Origin: Klebsiella pneumoniae
GTDB taxonomy: Bacteria; Pseudomonadota; Gammaproteobacteria; Pseudomonadales; Azotimanducaceae
Length of the DNA: 16,551 nucleotides
NCBI GenBank assembly: GCA_945878745.1
Contig: CAMDVY010000014.1
Span: 1 to 16,551 of the forward strand
Direction of reading: 5' to 3'
Shown here: piece after piece, positions 1-8,071 of the stretch
How positions within the stretch are numbered: the first letter of the stretch is position 1
Layout of the letters: every line of letters begins with the position of its first letter
The notes under the pieces: model-generated
Databases searched by the model: none
Told to the model about the DNA's origin: nothing
The model's input: the letters and a program-made list of their open reading frames with translations, nothing else
Program-made: the position numbers and the translations under genes

Positions 1-46
1 TTATAACCACTCGGCTTAACCCATCCGCCAAGGTTAGAATCCCGCC

Positions 47-907
47 ATGCAAAGTATGACCGCATTCGCTCGAACCCAGGGAGACCACGCCCGATTTCAC
101 CTGGTCTGGGAGCTTCGCTCCGTCAACCATCGTTATCTCGAAACCCAATTCCGTCTGCCAGACGCATTTCGTAACCTGGAGCAAAAACTTCGGGACACGG
201 CGCGTGCGCACCTCAAGCGGGGCAAACTCGACGCGACGCTCCGCTATGATCGAGCCGTTCGCGAAGGGGCTTTCGAAATCAACCGGCCGCTCCTGCTGCA
301 ACTTCTGGCATCACTCGAACAAATTCGCCGGGACGCACCAGACATCGGAGTGGTAAGCCCTCTCGATCTCATGCGATGGCCTGGCGTACTACAGGACGCC
401 AGCGCCGAAGACGAGGCAATGCTGGTTCGTGCCACCGAACTTTTTGAGCAGGCGTTGATCGAGTTGCTGCAGAACAGAACACGAGAAGGGAACGCTTTGC
501 GTACGGTTATCGCTGATCGTCTCGATGCCATCGATCGACACATCGCAGCGTTGCGCGGACTGGGGCAGACCGCGAGCCGCGACCATCTGGAGCGGCTACG
601 TAACCGAGTTGCCGAGCTGGCTGTCGAAGTTGACCACCAACGACTGGAGCAGGAAATCGCTCTCCTGGCCCAGAAAGGTGACGTTGCGGAGGAGCTCGAT
701 CGATTGGCAATTCACGTTGAGGAATTCCGCGGAGCATTGAAGACCAACGGTCCACAAGGCCGCCGCCTCGACTTTCTGACCCAGGAAATGAACCGGGAAA
801 CCAACACCCTCGGATCAAAATCTGCCCAGCCGGAGGTGTCGCTGCGCGTCGTGGATCTCAAGGTGATCATCGAGCAGATCCGCGAGCAGGTGCAGAACAT
901 CGAATGA
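47..907 (+). CDS. yicC: YicC family endoribonuclease
   Basis: YicC is a conserved bacterial protein; the E. coli member has been described as an endoribonuclease acting on small RNAs. The 286-residue product has the usual family length and opens with the typical M-x-SMTAFAR start. The N-terminal YicC domain covers about residues 1-155, and the C-terminal DUF1732 region carries the family signature EMNRETNTLGSKS at about 247-259. The last residues (IIEQIREQVQNIE) nearly match E. coli YicC. The ATG at 47 gives this canonical N-terminus. The best upstream AAGG is rather far away (30-33), and a TAGAAT at 35-40 looks like a -10 box but lies too close to the start to be convincing. The stop overlaps the gmk start by four bases (ATGA), as expected for translational coupling. 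Identity is firm; the cellular targets here are unknown. Confidence 0.95.
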   Translation: MQSMTAFARTQGDHARFHLVWELRSVNHRYLETQFRLPDAFRNLEQKLRDTARAHLKRGKLDATLRYDRAVREGAFEINRPLLLQLLASLEQIRRDAPDIGVVSPLDLMRWPGVLQDASAEDEAMLVRATELFEQALIELLQNRTREGNALRTVIADRLDAIDRHIAALRGLGQTASRDHLERLRNRVAELAVEVDHQRLEQEIALLAQKGDVAEELDRLAIHVEEFRGALKTNGPQGRRLDFLTQEMNRETNTLGSKSAQPEVSLRVVDLKVIIEQIREQVQNIE

Positions 908-1542
908 CGGCGGCTCGACCAGGGCTCCTTTTTGTTGTTTCTGCGCCATCCGGCGCGGGAAAAACTTCACTGGTCGCCTCGCTACTTGCCCAGTTGCCGG
1001 GCATCGCCGTCTGCATATCGCACACGACCAGGCTTCCTCGTTCCAAGGAAGTCAACGGCGTGAACTACCATTTCATCGACCGCGCCGAATTTGAGTCCAT
1101 GATCACCGATGGTGCTTTCCTCGAATTCGCAAGTGTCTTCGGTAACTTCTACGGTACGTCCATCAGGGCGGTGCAAGCCGCCCTGGATTCAGGGCAGGAC
1201 CTCATACTGGAAATCGATTGGCAGGGCGCGGCTCAGATTCGCCAACTCCTGCCCGATGCGCTGAGCATATTTATCCTCCCGCCTGACCTCGCGACTCTCG
1301 AACTGAGGCTGCGGGCACGCGGCCAGGATGACGACACCGTCATCAAGGGTCGGCTATCCAAAGCCGTCGAGGAAATGTCGCATTGGTCCGAATTCGACTT
1401 TCTGGTGGTTAATGACGACTTCACACGAGCCAGTGCAGATATGGTCGCCATCGTCCGCAGCGAGCGGCTGCGACGCATACCGCAGCAGTCAGTTCTGGCC
1501 GAGCAACTGGCGGCGTTGCTGGACAATCCTTCCGGCCCTTGA
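904..1542 (+). CDS. gmk: Guanylate kinase
   Basis: This cytosolic enzyme phosphorylates GMP (and dGMP) to GDP using ATP, feeding GTP, dGTP and (p)ppGpp precursors. The 212-residue protein has the P-loop APSGAGKT at residues 14-21. The guanylate-kinase signature follows, with a conserved SHTTR-like segment that binds GMP (here SHTTRLPR), the FGNFYGTS motif and EIDWQGA. FILPP and the RLRARGQDDD lid region come next. Length and order match E. coli Gmk (207 residues). The ATG at 904 overlaps the yicC stop, and 39 bases separate the gmk stop from rpoZ. Placement next to rpoZ and spoT is the classical gammaproteobacterial cluster linking guanine nucleotide supply to stringent control. Nothing unusual is visible in the active site. 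Confidence 0.97.
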   Translation: MTAARPGLLFVVSAPSGAGKTSLVASLLAQLPGIAVCISHTTRLPRSKEVNGVNYHFIDRAEFESMITDGAFLEFASVFGNFYGTSIRAVQAALDSGQDLILEIDWQGAAQIRQLLPDALSIFILPPDLATLELRLRARGQDDDTVIKGRLSKAVEEMSHWSEFDFLVVNDDFTRASADMVAIVRSERLRRIPQQSVLAEQLAALLDNPSGP

Positions 1543-1581
1543 GTACTATGCGACGCCTTTTCACTGACTGACCAAGCACTT

Positions 1582-1854
1582 ATGGCTCGTATCACCGTTG
1601 AAGACTGCCTCGACCATGTAGATAACCGCTTCGAGTTGGTGATGCTTGCCACCCGTCGAGCCCGCCAATTGCGATCTTTCGGAGCCTTTGCCCTGGTGCC
1701 CGAAGAAAACGACAAACCAACCGTAATCGCTCTGCGTGAGATTGCTGCGGGACTGATCTCCCAAGAAAAGCTTGACGACATGGATATCCGCGTCGAGGAT
1801 GAGCCAGTGATCGTGTCTTTCGGTTCTCCAGATGAGAGGTTCGGCGACCTCTGA
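1582..1854 (+). CDS. rpoZ: DNA-directed RNA polymerase omega subunit
   Basis: Omega helps fold and assemble the beta' subunit of RNA polymerase and, in Proteobacteria, forms one side of ppGpp site 1. The 90-residue protein starts MARITVEDC, matching E. coli MARVTVQDA. The omega N-terminal residues that contact ppGpp in E. coli therefore look conserved. The core continues with NRFELVMLATRRARQ and VPEENDKPTVIALREI, both diagnostic for RpoZ. The C-terminal tail after about residue 65 is divergent and acidic, as is usual. The ribosome-binding site upstream of 1582 is weak. The 3' end overlaps the presumed spoT start by 23 bases in another frame, so the two are almost certainly co-expressed. Confidence 0.97.
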   Translation: MARITVEDCLDHVDNRFELVMLATRRARQLRSFGAFALVPEENDKPTVIALREIAAGLISQEKLDDMDIRVEDEPVIVSFGSPDERFGDL

Positions 1855-4081
1855 TCCGACGGGCAGCCCTGCCAGTCCGATCAAGCCCAAAAAGTCTACC
1901 GGTTCTTTCTTTGTCCAGAGGTTGGCAGAGCGTGCCTGCTTGGACGCGATTGCAGCACCGATCACCTTCCTCGAGCTGAAAGAAAAGTACCTGTCGGCCT
2001 ATCTCGACAGCGCACAGATCCACGAAGTCGAAGCCGCCTACGAGTGCGCAGCCCTGGCCCATCAGGGCCATATGCGACGTACTGGTCACCCGTATATCAC
2101 TCACCCACTTGCCGTTTGCGAGATCCTCGCCAGCATGCGGATGGATCACCAGTCGCTGATGGCTGCCCTTCTGCACGACGTGATCGAGAACACCGAAATC
2201 AACAAGGAGACGCTGGGCTCCAGGTTCGGACAGCCAGTCGCTGAGCTCGTTGACGGTGTCTCGAAGTTCTCGAAGATTTTCAAATCCCGCGCCGAGGCGC
2301 AGGCGGAGAATTTCCAGAAAATGGCGCTGGCCATGGCCCGAGACATGCGCGTCATCATGGTCAAGATGGCGGACCGTCTGCACAACATGCGCACGATTGG
2401 CGTGATGAGCTCGGAACAACGCCAACGGATCGCTCGCGAGACGCTCGATTTCTATGCACCGATCGCCAATCGACTTGGCATCAATCACATCAAGATCGAA
2501 TTCGAAGAGCTGGGGTTCGAAGCGCTCTATCCCATGCGGGCCGATCGTATCGGTCGTGCGGTCTCCTCTGCGAAGGGACGACGCAAGGAGTTGATGGAGG
2601 AGATTCGAACCTCAATCGCCCGTTCTCTGATGCAGGAAGGCATACAGGCAACGGTACATGCCCGCGAAAAACACCTGTACTCGATCTATCGAAAAATGAG
2701 GACTCAACTCAAGTCGTTCCGCGACATCACGGACGTCTTCGGTTTTCGTGTGGTCGTTTCACAAGTCGATGAGTGTTATCGCTCGCTTGGTGTCATGCAT
2801 AATCTCTACAAGCCAATGGCCGGTCGATTCAAGGACTACATAGCCATTCCCAAATCAAACGGCTACCAGTCCCTGCATACGACCTTGTTCAGCATGCACG
2901 GCATTCCGATCGAAGTGCAGATTCGCACCAAGCACATGGAGTCTGTTGCCCATCACGGCATCGCCGGCCACTGGCTCTACAAATCGGCCGATTCAGATCA
3001 ATTCGATGTCAGCCAGAAAAGAGCCCGCGAGTGGGTTCGTGATTTGTTGGAGCTGCAGCAGAGAGCAGGCAATCCACTCGAGTTCATCGAGAGCCTGAAA
3101 ACCGATCTGTTCCCCGACGAGGTCTACGTTTTCACGCCCAAGGGCGACATCATGGAACTGCCTCGCGGTGCCTGTTCTATCGACTTTGCCTACTCTGTTC
3201 ACACAGGTGTCGGAAACACCTGTGTGTCCTGTTTGATCGAAGGCAATCCCGCGCCGTTATCGCAGCAACTGCAAAGTGGCCAGTATGTCGAGATTCGAAC
3301 ATCACCTGACGCACGACCCAACGCAGAGTGGCTGACATTCGTCGTTACTGGAAAGGCAAGATCCGCCATCAGACATGCGCTAAAGACCCAGCAACAGTCG
3401 GAGTCCATAGCTTTGGGCGAAAGATTGCTGAATCGCTCCCTCGCCGGCGCAAATCGAACGATACGGGACTTTGATTTCCGCAGACTGCGGCGAGTTCTTC
3501 TCGAATTCGGGGTACGGCGGCTGAACGAACTGCTATCGGCGATCGGCACGGGTGATCAGATGGCCTATGTCGTCGCCCAGCGACTGATTGCGGCCGACGA
3601 TCCGCTGAGCGATGCCGTTTTTGTCGAACAGGAAGGACCCGTCAGCATTCGCGGCGGCGAGGGACTCGTCATCAAGTACGCGCGTTGTTGTGGACCTGTT
3701 CCAGGAGACGCCATCGTCGGTCACATGACTCCAGGCAAAGGTTTTGTGGTGCACATCGAGACGTGCGCCAACATCAACGAAACCCGCCGTCGCAAGGCCA
3801 GCGAGATCATTCCGGCGCGCTGGGCGGGCTCGACCAACAGCGAATTCCTGACCGCACTCCGAATCGACGTCAAACGCGGAAAAGGCGTCATTGCCGAACT
3901 GGCTGCAACACTCACCGACACCGACGCAAACATCGAGAACATCAACGTGGAAGAGCGAAGCGACAACGTCACCAGCGTGGTCGTGACCATCGGCGTTCGC
4001 GATCGAACTCACCTGGCTCGTGTCATGCGCAGGGTCAGAGCAATAGGAGCAACTCTCAGCATCTCCCGTTCCAGTGCCTGA
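1832..4081 (+). CDS. spoT: Bifunctional (p)ppGpp synthetase/hydrolase SpoT
   Basis: This cytosolic enzyme makes and degrades the alarmone (p)ppGpp. The 749-residue protein has the full long-RSH order. The HD hydrolase domain covers about 70-220, with H91, H115-D116, E119 and D181. The synthetase covers about 255-385 and includes REKHLYSIYRKM, the D301 region, YQSLHT and EVQIRT. A TGS domain (about 427-488), a cysteine-containing RIS/zinc-finger-like segment (YARCCGPVPGD, 616-626) and a C-terminal ACT domain (about 675-747) follow. The synthetase loop reads RFKD (332-335), the basic RxKD type of bifunctional enzymes, not the acidic type of RelA. One oddity is HDVIENT at 115-121, where most family members have HDVIEDT. 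From the ATG at 1832 the N-terminus is some 40 residues longer than E. coli SpoT and overlaps rpoZ; in-frame TTG codons at 1922 and 1940 are alternative starts. Identity is firm; the start is uncertain. Confidence 0.96.
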   Translation: MRGSATSDPTGSPASPIKPKKSTGSFFVQRLAERACLDAIAAPITFLELKEKYLSAYLDSAQIHEVEAAYECAALAHQGHMRRTGHPYITHPLAVCEILASMRMDHQSLMAALLHDVIENTEINKETLGSRFGQPVAELVDGVSKFSKIFKSRAEAQAENFQKMALAMARDMRVIMVKMADRLHNMRTIGVMSSEQRQRIARETLDFYAPIANRLGINHIKIEFEELGFEALYPMRADRIGRAVSSAKGRRKELMEEIRTSIARSLMQEGIQATVHAREKHLYSIYRKMRTQLKSFRDITDVFGFRVVVSQVDECYRSLGVMHNLYKPMAGRFKDYIAIPKSNGYQSLHTTLFSMHGIPIEVQIRTKHMESVAHHGIAGHWLYKSADSDQFDVSQKRAREWVRDLLELQQRAGNPLEFIESLKTDLFPDEVYVFTPKGDIMELPRGACSIDFAYSVHTGVGNTCVSCLIEGNPAPLSQQLQSGQYVEIRTSPDARPNAEWLTFVVTGKARSAIRHALKTQQQSESIALGERLLNRSLAGANRTIRDFDFRRLRRVLLEFGVRRLNELLSAIGTGDQMAYVVAQRLIAADDPLSDAVFVEQEGPVSIRGGEGLVIKYARCCGPVPGDAIVGHMTPGKGFVVHIETCANINETRRRKASEIIPARWAGSTNSEFLTALRIDVKRGKGVIAELAATLTDTDANIENINVEERSDNVTSVVVTIGVRDRTHLARVMRRVRAIGATLSISRSSA

Positions 4082-4141
4082 TCTTTGGTCGTGTGATGTC
4101 TGTTTCGATTCGTTTGCCAAAACTAGTAAGGGGCGCGCAAC

Positions 4142-4525
4142 ATGCAAATCGAGGCCATCTCGACCCAGGCTGCACCGGCGGCTATTGGTACCTACTCTCA
4201 AGCGATCAGGGCTGGTGAAACGGTCTATATCTCTGGTCAGATACCTCTCGACCCAGCAACAGGATTGTTGATAGAGGGCACCTTCCAGGAGCGAGTTCGT
4301 CAGGTCTTCAACAACCTGGCTGCCATCGCCGGTGCAGCGAACCTGTCCCTCAGCGATACCGTGAAAATCACCGTTTTTCTTCACGATCTTGGCAAGTTCA
4401 GTGAGCTGAACGAAGAGATGGCCAGACACTTCAAGGCACCCTATCCGGCACGAGTCGCCGTTCAGGTTTCGGCGTTGCCGCGCGGTGCAGACGTTGAAAT
4501 CGACGCCATTCTGATTCGTCGTTGA
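4142..4525 (+). CDS. ridA: RidA family enamine/imine deaminase
   Basis: RidA proteins are small cytosolic trimers that hydrolyse reactive 2-aminoacrylate and related enamines or imines released by PLP enzymes such as threonine dehydratase. The 127-residue product has normal length and the key family features: GTYSQA with Y18, the SGQIPLDP segment at 31-38, R104 in the YPARVAV motif that binds the substrate carboxylate, and E119 in the ADVEIDAI segment. The E. coli Cys107 position is Ala here, which is common and not essential. A good ribosome-binding site, AAGGGG at 4128-4133, supports the ATG at 4142. The stop overlaps the recG TTG start by four bases. Its position directly after spoT matches Pseudomonas. 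Confidence 0.95.
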   Translation: MQIEAISTQAAPAAIGTYSQAIRAGETVYISGQIPLDPATGLLIEGTFQERVRQVFNNLAAIAGAANLSLSDTVKITVFLHDLGKFSELNEEMARHFKAPYPARVAVQVSALPRGADVEIDAILIRR

Positions 4526-6531
4526 CAGCATTTCTCGGCGAGCGGCCAATCTCCGAGCTGAAAGGTGTCGGCCCAGCGACGCTGAAAGCACTGGCACGAC
4601 TGTCCATCGACAACCATCGCGACTTGCTGATGCATCTGCCTCATCGGTACGAAGATCGCTCAAGAGTAGTGTCGTTCGGAGAGTTGAGCCCCGACGTTGA
4701 ATCGCTGGTGGAAGGCACGATCATCGACGTTGAGCAGGTTCGTGGACGTGTCCCAGCCCTGCTCGTTTCCATCACGGATGGCACGTCCCTGCTCTCCCTG
4801 CGATTTTTCCGTCTCTACGATCGTCAGCGGAAGGAATTCAGTGCAGGACGTTTTGTGCGCGCCTTCGGCACGGTGCAGTTCAGCCCACGGGGACTGCAGA
4901 TGTTTCATCCGGACTACACGCTGTCCGACGCGCCTCAGCCTGCACCACTGCCGGAGCTGACGCCCGTTTATCCTTCAACCAAAGGATTGTCACAGGGAAC
5001 GCTGCGAAGGCTCGCGACTGCCGCTTGCTCGATGCCGTGGCCTGATGCTGACGGTTACCCATGGTCCGCATTGAAGCGTTTGCATCGTCCGCTTTCGGTG
5101 GAGATCAGTCATTTAGAAACTACCCGACGCGAACTGGCGCTGGACGAACTCACCGCCTACCAGCTGGTGATGCGTGAGCAGACCAGGCAACGACTGGCAT
5201 CGATGGCCCCCCCACTGCCTAGAGGTCCGGCGCTTGGTCGCCAACTTATGGCTTCTCTAGGCTTCGAGCTGACGGCGGCACAACGACGTGTCGTTGGAGA
5301 AGTCCTCACCGATCTCGAGCGACCGATTCCGATGCTGCGTCTGGTGCAGGGCGATGTCGGGTCAGGCAAGACAGTCATTGCCGCGTTTGCAGCCATACGC
5401 GCTGCAGAGAACAAGTGCCAAACGGCCATCATGGCGCCAACGGAATTGCTGGCGGAACAGCATTTCGTCAACTTCAGTCGTTGGCTTGCGCCGCTTGGAA
5501 TAGCTGTGACGCTGCTCACCTCAAGTGTCAAAGGCCCAACGCGAAAGGAACGTCTCAAGGAGCTCGCCAGTGGCGCGACAGGCGTGGCAGTGGGAACACA
5601 CGCGCTGTTCCAGTCGCAGGTCTCGTTCAGCAAGCTGGCACTCGTCATCGTCGATGAGCAGCATCGATTTGGCGTTCACCAGCGTATGGCGTTGCGAGAT
5701 AAAGGTGCTGCACCCCACCAACTCATCATGACCGCTACTCCAATACCCAGAACTCTGACCATGGCGCTTTACGCTGACATGGATGTCTCCAAGCTTGACG
5801 AGCTTCCGAAGGGGCGGCAGCCAATCACCACACGCGTCATGAGCCAACGTCACCGGGCTGAGCTGCTGGTCTGGCTGCGTGCTGTATTGGATCGAGGAGA
5901 GCAGGCGTTCTGGGTATGTACGCTGATCGAGGCCAATGACGAAATTCCAGCTCGCGCAGTAGAAGACGCCGCTGAATCGCTGTCTGCAGAACTCCCGGGT
6001 GTCGCGCTTGCGGTTCTGCACGGTCGGATGAAAGCGGACGAGAAAGCAGACGTCTTCGCTCGCTTCAAACGGGGTGAACTTTCGATGCTGGTTGCAACAA
6101 CAGTCATCGAAGTAGGCGTTGACGTCCCGAATGCGACGGCCATCATCATCGAAGATCCGGATCGCCTGGGGCTTGCCCAGCTGCACCAGCTCCGAGGCAG
6201 GGTCGGTCGAGGTGACCGAGCTTCGCACTGCGTGCTGCTTCACTCTGGACGTCTGAGCGAGGTGGCCAGAGCCCGGCTTCGGGCCATGCGCGACTCCCAG
6301 GATGGCTTTTTCCTGGCCGAGACGGATCTGGAATTGCGTGGCCCCGGAGAGGTGTTGGGGACACGCCAAACCGGCGCGGCAGCGTTTCGCGTGGCCATGC
6401 TGGACCGTGACGCGGACCTGTTGGCCATTGCCACGCAGCGAAGCCTGCGCTTGTTGGAGTCAACGCCGGAGACTGCTCGACACTTACTCGAATCGTGGTC
6501 ACCGGGCAGCGGGATTTCACTCCCGGTCTGA
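4522..6531 (+). CDS. recG: ATP-dependent DNA helicase RecG
   Basis: RecG is a monomeric superfamily 2 translocase that remodels stalled replication forks and Holliday junctions. The 669-residue protein (E. coli 693) has an N-terminal wedge/OB-fold region (about 1-230). Helicase motifs follow: Walker A GDVGSGKT (277-284), APTELLAEQH (305-314), Walker B DEQH (378-381) and TATPIPRT (404-411). The arginine-finger motif QLRGRVGRG lies at 556-564. The TRG translocation motif region LRGPGEVLGTRQ (605-616) separates RecG from its relative Mfd. The start is inferred as TTG at 4522, overlapping the ridA stop as TTGA. It gives MTAFLGERPISELKGVG, which aligns with the usual RecG N-terminus, and there is no ATG nearby. 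Translation probably depends on coupling to ridA. The helicase core looks intact. Confidence 0.96.
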   Translation: MTAFLGERPISELKGVGPATLKALARLSIDNHRDLLMHLPHRYEDRSRVVSFGELSPDVESLVEGTIIDVEQVRGRVPALLVSITDGTSLLSLRFFRLYDRQRKEFSAGRFVRAFGTVQFSPRGLQMFHPDYTLSDAPQPAPLPELTPVYPSTKGLSQGTLRRLATAACSMPWPDADGYPWSALKRLHRPLSVEISHLETTRRELALDELTAYQLVMREQTRQRLASMAPPLPRGPALGRQLMASLGFELTAAQRRVVGEVLTDLERPIPMLRLVQGDVGSGKTVIAAFAAIRAAENKCQTAIMAPTELLAEQHFVNFSRWLAPLGIAVTLLTSSVKGPTRKERLKELASGATGVAVGTHALFQSQVSFSKLALVIVDEQHRFGVHQRMALRDKGAAPHQLIMTATPIPRTLTMALYADMDVSKLDELPKGRQPITTRVMSQRHRAELLVWLRAVLDRGEQAFWVCTLIEANDEIPARAVEDAAESLSAELPGVALAVLHGRMKADEKADVFARFKRGELSMLVATTVIEVGVDVPNATAIIIEDPDRLGLAQLHQLRGRVGRGDRASHCVLLHSGRLSEVARARLRAMRDSQDGFFLAETDLELRGPGEVLGTRQTGAAAFRVAMLDRDADLLAIATQRSLRLLESTPETARHLLESWSPGSGISLPV

Positions 6532-6609
6532 TCTGTGACGTCTCTACCGTGCGAGGTCGCATACAACACCTAAACTCAATGCTGATCTGAATGTCCCAGG
6601 ATCTTCCTT

Positions 6610-7845
6610 ATGAGCATTGAGACCCTCGAAACGTCCGTCCGAATCACAGCACTCGCTGACCCACATTCAAGTGCCAGCTGTACGATTCTGCACCGACGCG
6701 ACTGGATCTTTGACATCAATGCCTTTAACCGCGCGGAAGGTCGAGCCTGGCACGTGGTTCCAGCATCCTCCCCCCAAGGGGTCTCGTGGGCCGACATCGC
6801 GTCAACCGACGAACTACTTGTCGACCAGGCAGTCATGGACTGCAAACAGATACAGGTTTTCAATGATTCCACGACTCATCTGGTCGTTCCAACCTCATCA
6901 ATTCGCAGCGCTCGAGTCGTTACTTCGTGTTCACCCGCTCGACCACCGGAGGACCAGACCACACCGGCCGAGCGGATCAGCAGCGCAGTGACTACCTTTA
7001 CCGGTCGGCGGCTACGACAGCGGCTGGATCAGACGCTGGAGATTCCGCCACTCCCGCTGGCGGCTCAAAAGATCATCGCGCTCAAGTCGAATCCGAACTA
7101 CTCCCTTGCCGAACTGGTCAAGGTGGTCGAAACGGACCCCTCTATCGCTGCCAAGGTGATGGCCTGGGCTTGCTCGGCGTTCTATGCAGCTGACCCTGCG
7201 CCACGATCGCTGAATGACGCGATCATGCGGGTATTGGGTTTTGATCTGGTGATGAACATTGCCCTTGGCCTGGCGTTGGCCGGAACACTTCGACTACCCG
7301 CACACCAGGTCAATGGCGTGCCTCCGTTCTGGACTGAAGCGGTGTTTACTGCGGCTGCGATGGAGGCTCTTGGTCGACGCCAGTCAAACGGACGGGATCA
7401 AGCTGGTTTGCACTATCTGACCGGTTTGTTGGCCAACTTCGGCACCCTGATTCTCGGCCATGTTTTTCCCCCGCAGTACGCCGTGCTGTGCCGATTACAG
7501 GAAGCCAATCCAGATGTGCCGATCAATCAACTGGACGACCACGTCTTGACCCTTTCGCGTGAAATGCTTGCTGCGGAGATCTTTGATTTATGGGAGCTAC
7601 CCTCAGCTACCGTGGCTGCCGTCCGCCATCAAAATGATTGTGAATACGCTGGCGAACATGCTGAGGGTGTACGCCTGTTGCAGGCGTCACGGGCTATGCT
7701 TGGCTACGGCCACTACGGCCCAGACGCAATCGCTTCGCTGGAGCTGGAATCCATCGGCATCGACGAAGACGACCTGACGGCGGTCAGCGACCTGCTGCAG
7801 GATTCGCGTGACTCGCTGGAGGGTCTTGCTCGCGCCGTCGCCTGA
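6610..7845 (+). CDS. HDOD domain protein with a reduced YbaK-like N-terminus
   Basis: The 411-residue product carries an HDOD domain at about residues 140-345, including IPPLPLAAQKII, ETDPSIAAKVM, the VLGFDLVMNIALGLA segment and a GLLANFG segment. HDOD proteins are non-catalytic HD-fold relatives found in signalling, motility and stress pathways; no specific partner is visible here. Close relatives in Pseudomonas-type genomes have an aminoacyl-tRNA deacylase (YbaK/ProX) domain in front. Here residues 20-95 only loosely recall one (DINAFNRAEGR; VDQAVMDCKQIQVF; STTHLVV), and the region is shorter than usual. A +2 frame peptide opposite residues 93-107 (QPHQFAALESLLR) looks more like the expected end of that domain. 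AGGA eight bases upstream supports the ATG at 6610. The gene lies 78 bases after recG and converges on a rubredoxin gene. The domain call is firm; the function is unknown. Confidence 0.88.
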   Translation: MSIETLETSVRITALADPHSSASCTILHRRDWIFDINAFNRAEGRAWHVVPASSPQGVSWADIASTDELLVDQAVMDCKQIQVFNDSTTHLVVPTSSIRSARVVTSCSPARPPEDQTTPAERISSAVTTFTGRRLRQRLDQTLEIPPLPLAAQKIIALKSNPNYSLAELVKVVETDPSIAAKVMAWACSAFYAADPAPRSLNDAIMRVLGFDLVMNIALGLALAGTLRLPAHQVNGVPPFWTEAVFTAAAMEALGRRQSNGRDQAGLHYLTGLLANFGTLILGHVFPPQYAVLCRLQEANPDVPINQLDDHVLTLSREMLAAEIFDLWELPSATVAAVRHQNDCEYAGEHAEGVRLLQASRAMLGYGHYGPDAIASLELESIGIDEDDLTAVSDLLQDSRDSLEGLARAVA

Positions 7846-7862
7846 CCAGGCGAGGAGCGGGT

Positions 7863-7896
7863 CTGCAGAGAGCACCAAGGGGTTCTCTGTTTGCAG
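7863..7896. terminator. Possible bidirectional hairpin between convergent genes
   Basis: An imperfect inverted repeat pairs ctgcagagagcacc (7863-7876) with ggttctctgtttgcag (7881-7896) around an AAGG loop. The stem has 5 + 4 + 3 base pairs separated by one internal loop and one mismatch. It sits in the 58-base gap between the stop of the HDOD gene and the stop of the convergent rubredoxin gene, where a shared terminator is expected. There is no run of T on either side, so intrinsic termination is uncertain. Confidence 0.3.
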
Positions 7897-7903
7897 CGGA
7901 CCA

Positions 7904-8071
7904 TCAACCGACTTCGATCATCTCGAAATCTTCCTTGCTGACACCACATTCCGGACAAACAAAGTCCTCCGGGACGTTTTCCCAGGGGGTGCCAGGCGGG
8001 ATATCTTCTTCTTCACATCCTTCGGCTTCGTCATAGATCCAGCCGCAAACGATGCACTGCCATTTGCGCAT
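7904..8071 (-). CDS. Rubredoxin
   Basis: This is a short gene encoding a 55-residue iron-sulfur electron carrier. The protein begins MRKWQCIVCGWIYDEAEG and contains the two diagnostic knuckles C6-x-x-C9-G and C39-x-x-C42-G, which hold a single iron atom. The aromatic and proline pattern typical of rubredoxins is also present: Y13, PPGTPW at 25-30, DFVCPECG at 36-43 and F49. The length is normal for the family. The protein is cytosolic and usually passes electrons from a rubredoxin reductase to alkane hydroxylases or oxygen- and peroxide-reducing enzymes; no reductase lies in this window. The ATG at 8071 is the only sensible start; a GGAG lies somewhat far upstream. The gene faces the HDOD gene, and in Pseudomonas rubredoxin genes are also found near ubiCA. 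Confidence 0.95.
   Translation of the reverse strand: MRKWQCIVCGWIYDEAEGCEEEDIPPGTPWENVPEDFVCPECGVSKEDFEMIEVG

Noticed and set aside
1592..4663. Long minus-strand open frames at 1592-2488 and 3533-4663 (298 and 376 residues)
   Set aside because: They lie fully opposite rpoZ, spoT and ridA, have low-complexity, Arg/His/Asp-rich translations with no family motifs, and are explained by codon bias of the real genes.
5521..6369. Minus-strand open frame of 282 residues
   Set aside because: It is antisense to the helicase core of recG and has no domain signature.
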